Assembly (NCBI GenBank): GCA_900772435.1
Contig: CAAHEM010000012.1
Span: 1 to 7,017, forward strand
Length of the DNA stretch: 7,017 nt
Direction: 5' to 3'
Source of the DNA: Bacilli bacterium
Lineage (GTDB): Bacteria; Bacillota_I; Bacilli_A; RF39; UBA660
Both the position numbers and the translations under genes were made by a program. The notes beneath the pieces are model-generated. The model made no database searches. It was not told where the DNA came from and saw only the letters and a program-made list of their open reading frames with translations. Shown piece after piece: positions 1 through 5,048 of this stretch. Numbering within the stretch: the first letter of the stretch is position 1; each line of letters starts with the position of its first letter.

Positions 1-743
1 AGTTTATGGCATTCGAAGGTGAAAAAGAAGCTAGAGGAGTTGCTATAAAGAGAAAAGAACATGAAAAGAGTAAGAGATTTGCTCATAAAGCATTAAGTTT
101 AGATGAGTTATTTGATCAAATTAAAGAAGGACGTAAAGAAATTAATGTTGTTCTTAAGACTGATGTTAAGGGTAGCGAAGAAGCTGTTAAAAATGCTTTA
201 TTAAAAATACATGTTGATGGTGTTAAGATTAATGTAATTAGAAGTGGTGTAGGTACTATTACTGAAAGTGATGTAGTACTTGCTAATGCATCTAATGCAA
301 TTATTATTGGATTTAATGTAAGTCCTTCTAAAGCTACTAAAGAAACTGCTAAGAGTTATGGAGTAGAAATTAGACTTTATAATATTATTTATAAATTAGT
401 AGAAGAAATAGAAGCAGCTATGAAAGGTATGTTAGATCCTGAATATGAAGAAGTAGTTATTGGAGAAGCTGAAGTAAGACAATTATTCCATTTCTCTAAA
501 GTCGGAAATATTGCTGGTTCTCATGTAACTAGTGGTGTTGTTAAAGTTGGATGTCCATGTAGAGTTATTCGTGATGGAATAGTAATTGCAACTTCTAAGA
601 TTGCTACACTTCAAAGAGAAAAAGATCAAGCACATGAAGTTAAAGCTGGATATGATTGTGGTATGACTATTGAATCATTCCCAGATATTAAAGAAAGAGA
701 TATTATAGAAGCATTTGAAAATAGGGAAGTGAAAAGAGCATGA
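1..743 (+). CDS. infB: Translation initiation factor IF-2, C-terminal part (5' end outside window)
   Basis: IF-2 is the GTPase that brings fMet-tRNA to the 30S subunit and promotes 50S joining in the cytoplasm. Only the last ~246 residues are here; the G domain lies upstream of the window. The frame is open from base 3, so the Met at base 6 is an internal residue and not a start. Counting from that Met, residues ~46-140 match the C1 region: VVLKTDVKGSEEAV, then SGVGTITESDVVLA, then NAIIIGFNVSP, then EIEAAMKGMLDPEYEE. Residues ~150-240 match the C2 beta-barrel that binds fMet-tRNA (GEAEVRQLFHFSKVGNIAGS, then a run to IESFPDIKERDIIEAFE). The C-terminus is intact and ends in TGA. The stop overlaps the rbfA start (ATGA), the usual nusA-infB-rbfA arrangement, so the two are translationally coupled. 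Identification rests on recognised motifs and is very secure. Confidence 0.97.
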   Translation, partial: FMAFEGEKEARGVAIKRKEHEKSKRFAHKALSLDELFDQIKEGRKEINVVLKTDVKGSEEAVKNALLKIHVDGVKINVIRSGVGTITESDVVLANASNAIIIGFNVSPSKATKETAKSYGVEIRLYNIIYKLVEEIEAAMKGMLDPEYEEVVIGEAEVRQLFHFSKVGNIAGSHVTSGVVKVGCPCRVIRDGIVIATSKIATLQREKDQAHEVKAGYDCGMTIESFPDIKERDIIEAFENREVKRA

Positions 744-1084
744 ATTTAAAAGGTGAAAGAGTAGCTTCTGATATGCAAAGAGAACTTGGTAATATATTAC
801 TTCTTGAAGCCAAAGATGAAGATTTTAAACATGTAACTATTACTGATTGTGATGTAACAAATGACTTAAGTTTTGCTAAAATATACTTTACTACTACTGA
901 TGATAGAGAAAAAGTAGAAAAAGACTTAAATAATGCAGCAGGGTTCTTTAGAAGTTTACTTGCTGAAAGATTACAAATTAGACATACTCCAGAACTTAGA
1001 TTCATATTTGATGAATCTATAGAGTATGGGCAAAAAATTGAAAAAATTATTGAAAAGTTGCATGAAGAAGAAGACAATAAATAA
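740..1084 (+). CDS. rbfA: Ribosome-binding factor A (30S maturation)
   Basis: RbfA is a small KH-like protein that binds the immature 30S subunit, helps process the 5' end of 16S rRNA and is needed for growth in the cold. The 114 residues fit the family's usual length. Seen in the sequence: the N-terminal helix (RVASDMQRELGNILL), the beta strand SFAKIYF (~44-50), the helix with AAGFFRSLLAERL (~66-78) containing the KH-type turn, and the family signature TPELRFIFDESIEYG (~83-97) followed by an acidic, charged tail. Its ATG overlaps the infB stop by 4 bp (ATGA). A partial Shine-Dalgarno, AGGGAAG at 723-729, lies about 10 bases upstream, so translational coupling to infB is likely. The position directly after infB confirms the call. 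Confidence 0.96.
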   Translation: MNLKGERVASDMQRELGNILLLEAKDEDFKHVTITDCDVTNDLSFAKIYFTTTDDREKVEKDLNNAAGFFRSLLAERLQIRHTPELRFIFDESIEYGQKIEKIIEKLHEEEDNK

Positions 1085-1095
1085 TTAGGTGGGTT

Positions 1096-1398
1096 ATGGA
1101 TAAAATTAAGTATGTGAATTTATGTAATTGTATGATGAAATTTCTTATAATAGATTTTGTTCGTGAATATAGAGAAGGTTTTGCTCTTTCTAATTTTGCG
1201 AGTGATGTAACAGAAGGACAATTATGTTTAGTAAATGATGAAATAGTTGATGAGGGAGACTTTGACTTAGATGGAAATTATCAAGTTAATTTTCAAGTTA
1301 AAAAGACACTTTATCCTATAGAATATTGTCCATGTTGTGGTAAGAGAATAGAATATAAACCGGTAATTGATAAATCACATATATTAGAATTAAAATAA
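1096..1398 (+). CDS. Small cysteine-containing protein of unknown function, CPCCG motif
   Basis: I do not recognise this 100-residue protein. It follows rbfA by 11 bp and ends inside the operon terminator, so it is the last gene of the infB-rbfA transcript. An AGGTGGG element at 1087-1093 sits only 2 bases before the ATG, which is tight. The next in-frame ATGs (1132, 1135) have no better ribosome site, so 1096 is kept with some doubt. The N-terminus has CNC (Cys10, Cys12) and a short hydrophobic patch (KFLIIDFV). The middle is acidic. The C-terminus carries YCPCCGKRIEY (Cys78, Cys80, Cys81), which resembles one half of a zinc ribbon (CPxCGxxI). A second standard CxxC is absent, so metal binding would need the N-terminal cysteines. 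Codon use resembles its neighbours. It could be a small zinc-binding protein of unknown role; no function is claimed. Confidence 0.75.
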   Translation: MDKIKYVNLCNCMMKFLIIDFVREYREGFALSNFASDVTEGQLCLVNDEIVDEGDFDLDGNYQVNFQVKKTLYPIEYCPCCGKRIEYKPVIDKSHILELK

Positions 1399-1421
1399 TG
1401 CAGAGATGCATTATTTTTTTT
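1392..1421 (+). terminator. Intrinsic terminator ending the infB-rbfA operon
   Basis: AAAATAATGCA (1392-1402) pairs perfectly with TGCATTATTTT (1407-1417) across a GAGA loop, and a T run (1414-1421) follows. The stop codon TAA of the preceding gene (1396-1398) lies inside the 5' arm. This closes the translation operon and separates it from the surface cassette downstream. Confidence 0.9.
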
Positions 1422-1430
1422 ATAAATATA

Positions 1431-1460
1431 TTAGTAATTAAATAAAAAGTATGATATTAT
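1431..1460 (+). promoter_or_regulatory. Putative sigma-A promoter for the surface cassette
   Basis: TGATATTAT at 1452-1460 reads as an extended -10 element (TGN followed by TATTAT). A weak -35 candidate, TTAGTA, lies at 1431-1436 with an 18-bp spacer. It follows a strong terminator and precedes the first cassette gene by about 20 bases, which is where a promoter is expected. The -35 is poor and AT-rich DNA gives many chance matches, so the call is tentative. A TATGAT at 1450-1455 is an overlapping alternative -10. Confidence 0.4.
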
Positions 1461-1483
1461 AAGTATATAGAATAGTGATTGTT

Positions 1484-2017
1484 ATGGAAAGAGAAGAAAA
1501 AATAATGTTTGTATTTATTTTATTATTTGTTTTTATTGGAACTGTAGGTTTTACTTATGGTTATTTTAGAGCTGAGTTTTCATATCAATCTGATGAACTA
1601 AAAGTTACTACTGGAACATTGAAATTAGATTATGTAGATGAGAGTCCACTTATTTATAAAGAAAGTTTTAAACCAGGGGATGTAATAACAAAAACATTTA
1701 CAATAGAAAATACCGGAACTCTTGATGCCACATACGATTTAATATGGAAAGAATATAATAATGAAATAACAAATAATGAACTTGTTATAAAGGGTATTTG
1801 TGACAGTATGACAACTGATAATATAATGAGTGGAACGTGTAGTAATATAGAAGAAATGCCTGTTACAGCAAATAACATAAAATCAAAAGTTAATATAGCA
1901 CCTGGTATTAAACATAAATATACAATAGAGATTACTTTTAAAAATTTAGATGAAGAACAAAATTATAACCAAGGAAAGTCTTTTAGCGGTATTATTAACG
2001 TGAAAGATAGTATTTGA
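1484..2017 (+). CDS. TasA/camelysin-like secreted or membrane-anchored surface protein
   Basis: The product (177 residues from ATG 1484) starts with a short charged stretch (MEREEKIM), then one hydrophobic segment (residues ~8-27), then YGYFRAEFS and an LKVTTGTLKLDY strand. The order 'hydrophobic helix, then YxYF, then a strand with TGTL' resembles the SipW-dependent signal region of TasA and camelysin (CalY), which form extracellular fibres or surface layers. The next part, FKPGDVITKTFTIENTGTLD, is typical of an immunoglobulin-like beta-sandwich in that group. Two cysteines in ICDSMTTDNIMSGTC could form a disulphide. A GTG at 1475 would add three residues. ATG 1484 is preferred because GTGAT (1475-1479) can pair with the extended anti-Shine-Dalgarno at suitable spacing; no GGAGG is present for either start. 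The signal peptidase site is unclear and no sipW lies in the window, so it may stay anchored. Family call is by pattern only. Confidence 0.7.
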   Translation: MEREEKIMFVFILLFVFIGTVGFTYGYFRAEFSYQSDELKVTTGTLKLDYVDESPLIYKESFKPGDVITKTFTIENTGTLDATYDLIWKEYNNEITNNELVIKGICDSMTTDNIMSGTCSNIEEMPVTANNIKSKVNIAPGIKHKYTIEITFKNLDEEQNYNQGKSFSGIINVKDSI

Positions 2018-2021
2018 TTGT

Positions 2022-2027
2022 GAGGTG
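2022..2027 (+). promoter_or_regulatory. Shine-Dalgarno of the M15 fusion gene
   Basis: GAGGTG lies 5 bases before ATG 2033. It matters because the upstream gene is in the same reading frame and separated only by TGA codons. The site shows that the peptidase gene starts on its own at 2033 and is not simply the tail of a longer protein. Confidence 0.75.
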
Positions 2028-2032
2028 TAGTA

Positions 2033-3292
2033 ATGATTTTACAAATATGTGATAATCCAACTGTTTTGAGTGTAATGCGTATTGTTAATATTGCGATTTT
2101 AATTATTAAGATTGTTGTTCCAATATTATTAATTTTAACAGGCATGATAACACTTTTGAAAACTATTAAGGTCGGTGAAGAAGACTCACTTGCGAAAGCT
2201 AAGAAGCAACTTGTTAATAATTGTATTGCTGCTGTAGTTATATTTTTTATACCTACATTTGTTAGTGTATTAGTAAAAGTTTCTTTAACGAATGCTGAAT
2301 ATAAAGATTGTCTGAGTAATACTTCAACTGATGTGATTAATCAAAAGTATTATGATATAGCAGTAGATTCTATTAGTAAAGCTGAATCATCTTCTAAATA
2401 TAATGATTATTATGATGCTGTAAATAAAGTTAATGAAATAAAAGATACTGATACAAAAAAAGCTCTTAAAAAAAGACTTGATAATGTAAAAGATATTATT
2501 GATAAAAAAATAGAAGAAAATAATAAAAAAGAAAATACTAATAGTGAAAATAATAGTGGTAGCAGTGGAAATAATAGTAATAGTGGCAGTAGTAGCTCTA
2601 ACACAACTATTTCTGATACTAGTAATCCTGGTACATTCACACCTGATAGTGGAAAGACTTTCAATTGTAATAAGAATGGAAAATATCAATTATGTTCTGC
2701 TAAAAAAGGAATCTTTGGATCATTTGCTTATTATGATAAAGCAGCAGCTAATGACACTTCTAATCGTAATAGTATTGAGATGGATCCATCATGGAAAAAA
2801 ACAAATCTAGTTAGTGTATCAACTACATGTTCTAATGGAAAAAAATATAATTGGACTGTTCATAGACTTGCTTCTTCAACATGGAAAAAAGTTCAAGAAA
2901 AATTTTGTGAAATAATTACAGTTGGAATAGACGGAATAAAATATGAAACTAATCAAATAGTAGTTAGTGGACCTATATCTATACGATATATAAGTAATAC
3001 CAAAACAATTAGTACTCATGCTTTTGGAATTGCAATAGATATAAATCCTAGTGAAAGTTATACTATTAATGGAAAAAAATATCCAACTCCTTACGGTAGA
3101 AGTTTAGAAAAATATAATAATTTTATAAATGCTATAGGTGGCGAAAGCGATCCTAGAAATGTTAATTATGTTTTATGGAAAAAAGTTTTTGAACCACTTG
3201 GATTCATATGGGGTGGTAACTGGGGAAGAAATGGTAAAGGTACAAAAATAGATGGAATGCACTTTGAAATTGATTGGAGGAATGCTAGGTAA
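2033..3292 (+). CDS. Two-helix VirB2/TrbC-like membrane module fused to an M15-type (VanY/CwlK-like) peptidoglycan peptidase
   Basis: This 419-residue protein has four parts. Residues ~1-85 hold two hydrophobic helices (~15-42 and ~63-83) joined by a short charged loop with KVGEEDSLAKAKKQL, a layout like VirB2/TrbC-type small membrane proteins or holins. Residues ~95-165 are charged and helix-prone. Residues ~166-200 are a Ser/Asn/Gly-rich linker. The C-terminus carries M15 zinc-peptidase motifs: STHAFGIAIDINP (His329, Asp336), FIWGGNWG (~391-398) and DGMHFEIDW (His410, Glu412). His329, Asp336 and His410 are the expected zinc ligands, so the enzyme appears intact. The family cleaves D-amino-acid-containing peptide bonds in peptidoglycan (L-Ala-D-Glu endopeptidase or D,D-carboxypeptidase); which bond is unknown. 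Several cysteines (93, 212, 221, 266, 292) lie on the presumed outside and could form disulphides. A good ribosome site (GAGGTG, 2022-2027) precedes the ATG. It follows the TasA-like gene by 15 bp and overlaps the next gene by 1 bp. Confidence 0.85.
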   Translation: MILQICDNPTVLSVMRIVNIAILIIKIVVPILLILTGMITLLKTIKVGEEDSLAKAKKQLVNNCIAAVVIFFIPTFVSVLVKVSLTNAEYKDCLSNTSTDVINQKYYDIAVDSISKAESSSKYNDYYDAVNKVNEIKDTDTKKALKKRLDNVKDIIDKKIEENNKKENTNSENNSGSSGNNSNSGSSSSNTTISDTSNPGTFTPDSGKTFNCNKNGKYQLCSAKKGIFGSFAYYDKAAANDTSNRNSIEMDPSWKKTNLVSVSTTCSNGKKYNWTVHRLASSTWKKVQEKFCEIITVGIDGIKYETNQIVVSGPISIRYISNTKTISTHAFGIAIDINPSESYTINGKKYPTPYGRSLEKYNNFINAIGGESDPRNVNYVLWKKVFEPLGFIWGGNWGRNGKGTKIDGMHFEIDWRNAR

Positions 3293-4044
3293 TGAAAAAA
3301 TATATAATTGCACTTATCATATTAATTTCAATATGTATTCTTACAATATTTATATTAGATAATAACAATAAAAAACAAATAGAAGAAAATAAAGAAAAAA
3401 GCTTTATATATTATAAATCTCTTAATTTTAATGATAATATTAATACTTTAAGAAAAAATATATATAATAATTCATACTTTAATTTATTTGTAAAAATAAA
3501 TGAATATAATGGTGTTATAGATGAAGATAATATAAGTGAAATAATGAATTATTATATAGTTAATATTACAAAAAATAAAAATGAAGTTTTTGAGACAAAT
3601 GATGATAATCTAAATTTTTGTTTAAATAAACAGTCTTTTATAAACTCATTTAAAGAATTATTTAATAAAGATATTGAAAAATTTTATCCTAATATTAATA
3701 TTCTTCCAAATATTAATGCAGGGCCTATTAAAATATGTTTTAATTATGATGAAGATTATCTATATGATTATTCAAGTTTAATTTATGTTAAAGATAAAAA
3801 AATAAAGAGTGATATAGTAGAATTAAATATATATGAATATTTAATTGATACAGATGATAAGGATATTGAGGAGAGCTTAATAAATAAATTTGTTAGAAGC
3901 TTAGATAGCAGCAATATTAATAATTTTAATGAGACCTTTATTAATGATTATGGTTTTGAAGTTTTAGAAAAAAAGGTTAAGTTTAGGGAAATTAAAGATG
4001 GAGATTTCTTTAAATATCAATTAATATCAATGAATACTATTTGA
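3292..4044 (+). CDS. Membrane-anchored extracytoplasmic protein of unknown function
   Basis: I do not recognise this 250-residue protein. It begins MKKY followed by one hydrophobic helix (residues ~4-22), then an Asn/Lys/Glu-rich stalk and a long polar domain rich in Asn, Asp, Ile and Tyr. This fits a type II membrane protein or an uncleaved signal anchor with its bulk outside the cell; no lipobox is seen. Two cysteines (in NFCLNK and IKICFNY) could pair outside the cell. The A of its ATG is also the last base of the preceding stop codon. A GGAGG at 3276-3280 lies 11 bases upstream, so it should be co-translated with the M15 gene. It is more AT-rich than the genes around it: bases 3421-3480 hold only 6 G or C. 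The last codons overlap the -35 box of the next promoter. A role at the cell wall together with the peptidase is inferred from position only. Confidence 0.8.
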   Translation: MKKYIIALIILISICILTIFILDNNNKKQIEENKEKSFIYYKSLNFNDNINTLRKNIYNNSYFNLFVKINEYNGVIDEDNISEIMNYYIVNITKNKNEVFETNDDNLNFCLNKQSFINSFKELFNKDIEKFYPNINILPNINAGPIKICFNYDEDYLYDYSSLIYVKDKKIKSDIVELNIYEYLIDTDDKDIEESLINKFVRSLDSSNINNFNETFINDYGFEVLEKKVKFREIKDGDFFKYQLISMNTI

Positions 4045-4069
4045 CAAATAAATAATATAGATGTATAAT
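4041..4069 (+). promoter_or_regulatory. Consensus sigma-A promoter of the T-box/HD/valS unit
   Basis: TTGACA at 4041-4046 and TATAAT at 4064-4069 match both consensus hexamers exactly, with an ideal 17-bp spacer. Transcription should begin near 4075-4077, just before the T-box leader. The -35 box overlaps the TGA stop (4042-4044) of the upstream gene, so there is no spacer between the two transcription units. Confidence 0.92.
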
Positions 4070-4240
4070 CTCCTTATAAAACGAGGAACAAGAGGAGTAA
4101 TATATACTAATTATTAGAGATGAAAAGTCACTGGGTGAAAGCTTTTCTTAAGATAGGTATATGAAGGTAGCTTGGGAGTTAACTTGTGAAATATAGTAAG
4201 AAGTTACGTAGATATGCGTTAAATATATAGAGTATAAAAT

Positions 4241-4268
4241 AAGGTGGTACCACGATTGATTCGTCCTT
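4241..4268 (+). promoter_or_regulatory. T-box antiterminator
   Basis: AAGG (4241-4244) pairs with CCTT (4265-4268) and ACG (4252-4254) with CGT (4262-4264). Between the two helices is the canonical 7-base bulge TGGTACC (4245-4251), and a 7-base loop closes the top. The bulge captures the ACCA end of uncharged tRNA-Val, which stabilises this fold against the overlapping terminator. Confidence 0.88.
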
Positions 4269-4288
4269 TGGTATTACCTTTTTATTTT
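4241..4288 (+). terminator. Regulated intrinsic terminator of the T-box
   Basis: AAGGTGGTACCA (4241-4252) can pair along its full length with TGGTATTACCTT (4269-4280), with two G-U pairs, followed by TTTATTTT. It shares its 5' arm with the antiterminator, so the two folds exclude each other. It forms when tRNA-Val is charged. Because no other terminator lies between 4044 and here, it probably also stops transcripts arriving from the upstream surface cassette. Confidence 0.88.
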
Positions 4289-4294
4289 GGAGGA
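4289..4294 (+). promoter_or_regulatory. Shine-Dalgarno that fixes the HD gene start
   Basis: GGAGGA sits 7 bases before ATG 4302, a near-ideal spacing. It rules out the in-frame TTG at 4287, which would place the ribosome site inside the coding region and overlap the terminator's T tract. Confidence 0.9.
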
Positions 4295-4301
4295 AAAAGA
4301 A

Positions 4302-5048
4302 ATGAACGAGATGAATGAAAATTTTGATGAATTTGATAAGTATGTTATGGGGTTTGATTTTAATGAAGATATGATTGCTTATAAATACAATCATTCATAT
4401 AGAGTCATGCATCAATGTGATGAGATATCATATACATTAAACTTAGATGAAGAAGATAACTATTTAACTTGTTTAATAGGTTTACTTCATGATATAGGTA
4501 GATTTGAACAATGGACTAAGTATAGATCATTTGATGATTTAAAAACTGTAGATCATGGAGACTTAGGAGAAGAACTATTATTTAAGAAAAACTTAATTAA
4601 AAATTATAAATTAGATGAAGATAAGTATGATATAGTTTCTAAAGCTATTAAATATCATAATAAATATGATTTACCAGATGACTTAACTGTTCGTGAAAAG
4701 ATGCATGCTAGAATTATTAGAGATGCTGATAAATTAGATATATTATATGCTTTTAGTAGTCCTAGATTATTAGAACTTAAAGAAGATGATTCAGAGATAA
4801 GCACAGAAGTTAAAAAAGAATTCTTCTTACATGAACCTGTTAAACGATTCAATGTAAAGAATGTTAATGATAAAATAATAGTGTTATTATCATTTGCATT
4901 TGATCTACATTATAACTATAGCCGTGGATTAATAGTTGATAAAAGATATTATGAAAAAATATTTGAACATATAAAAGATAAAGATAAATTTAAACCTTAT
5001 TTTGATGAGGTAGAACATTATTTAAAGGAGAGTGAAATAGATGCTTGA
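4302..5048 (+). CDS. HD-superfamily metal-dependent phosphohydrolase
   Basis: The product has 248 residues from ATG 4302, chosen for the GGAGGA ribosome site 7 bases upstream. HD-domain enzymes bind one or two divalent metals and hydrolyse phosphate esters, often of nucleotides. The metal-site residues appear in order: His31 (NHSYRV), His63-Asp64 in [11 protein letters not shown], His85 ([11 protein letters not shown]), His119 (IKYHNKY) and the Asp cluster in [11 protein letters not shown] (~141-146). This set suggests an active enzyme. The N-terminal ~25 residues are acidic. No transmembrane segment or second domain is seen, so it is cytoplasmic. It is the first gene after the valine T-box and its end overlaps the valS start by 8 bp, so both respond to uncharged tRNA-Val. 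The substrate cannot be read from sequence. It lacks the synthetase and TGS regions of RelA/SpoT proteins. Confidence 0.9.
   Translation: MNEMNENFDEFDKYVMGFDFNEDMIAYKYNHSYRVMHQCDEISYTLNLDEEDNYLTCLIGLLHDIGRFEQWTKYRSFDDLKTVDHGDLGEELLFKKNLIKNYKLDEDKYDIVSKAIKYHNKYDLPDDLTVREKMHARIIRDADKLDILYAFSSPRLLELKEDDSEISTEVKKEFFLHEPVKRFNVKNVNDKIIVLLSFAFDLHYNYSRGLIVDKRYYEKIFEHIKDKDKFKPYFDEVEHYLKESEIDA
5024..5032 (+). promoter_or_regulatory. Shine-Dalgarno of valS inside the HD gene
   Basis: AAAGGAGAG lies within the last codons of the HD gene, about 8-10 bases before valS ATG 5041. It supports that start in spite of the 8-bp overlap and indicates translational coupling. Confidence 0.85.

Larger units (their letters stand above)
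4076..4288 (+). promoter_or_regulatory. T-box riboswitch, valine-specific (tRNA-Val sensing)
   Basis: A leader of about 210 bases whose RNA binds uncharged tRNA-Val and then permits readthrough into the HD gene and valS. The T-box core AAGGTGGTACCACG is at 4241-4254. Its TGGT (4245-4248) can pair with the tRNA 3' end ACCA, matching the A discriminator base of tRNA-Val. The likely specifier is GTA (Val) at 4167-4169 in the context GAAG-GTA-GCTTGGGAGTT; this agrees with valS downstream. The Stem I side shows GAGGAACAAGAGGAGTAA near 4083-4100. An upper hairpin pairs GAAAAG (4122-4127) with CTTTTC (4142-4147) around a GGTGAAAG-containing loop. A possible Stem II pairs 4180-4185 with 4201-4206. 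The core is unmistakable; the specifier is inferred from position and the downstream gene. Confidence 0.93.

Noticed and set aside
703..1077. Open frame on the - strand across rbfA
   Set aside because: It is a shadow of a well-identified gene on the other strand, with Ser/Leu/Phe-rich composition and no ribosome site or recognisable domain.
1454..1487. GTG 1475 as the start of the TasA-like gene
   Set aside because: No Shine-Dalgarno lies upstream of it; ATG 1484 fits better with GTGAT pairing, though the choice is not certain.
2015..2023. Mycoplasma-type code with TGA as Trp, fusing the two cassette genes
   Set aside because: Trp is TGG throughout the window, including the many Trp codons of valS, and several genes stop on TGA at expected family lengths.
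2545..2610. AGT/AAT-rich tract as a possible DNA repeat or phase-variable tract
   Set aside because: The units are irregular and encode a Ser/Asn/Gly linker; there is no exact tandem repeat long enough to suggest slippage.
2387..2689. Overlapping - strand open frames opposite the Ser/Asn linker and coil
   Set aside because: They are low-complexity Ile/Phe/Leu-rich shadows created by AT-rich repeats in the real gene.
2544..2810. Second + strand frame inside the peptidase gene
   Set aside because: Its hydrophobic start is the frame-shifted reading of the AAT/AGT-rich linker, and it carries no recognised motif.
4287..4301. TTG start adding five residues to the HD protein
   Set aside because: It overlaps the terminator T tract and the GGAGGA ribosome site, which is correctly spaced for ATG 4302.
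4179..4394. - strand open frame across the T-box and HD start
   Set aside because: It runs through a clear riboswitch and terminator on the + strand and has no ribosome site or family resemblance.
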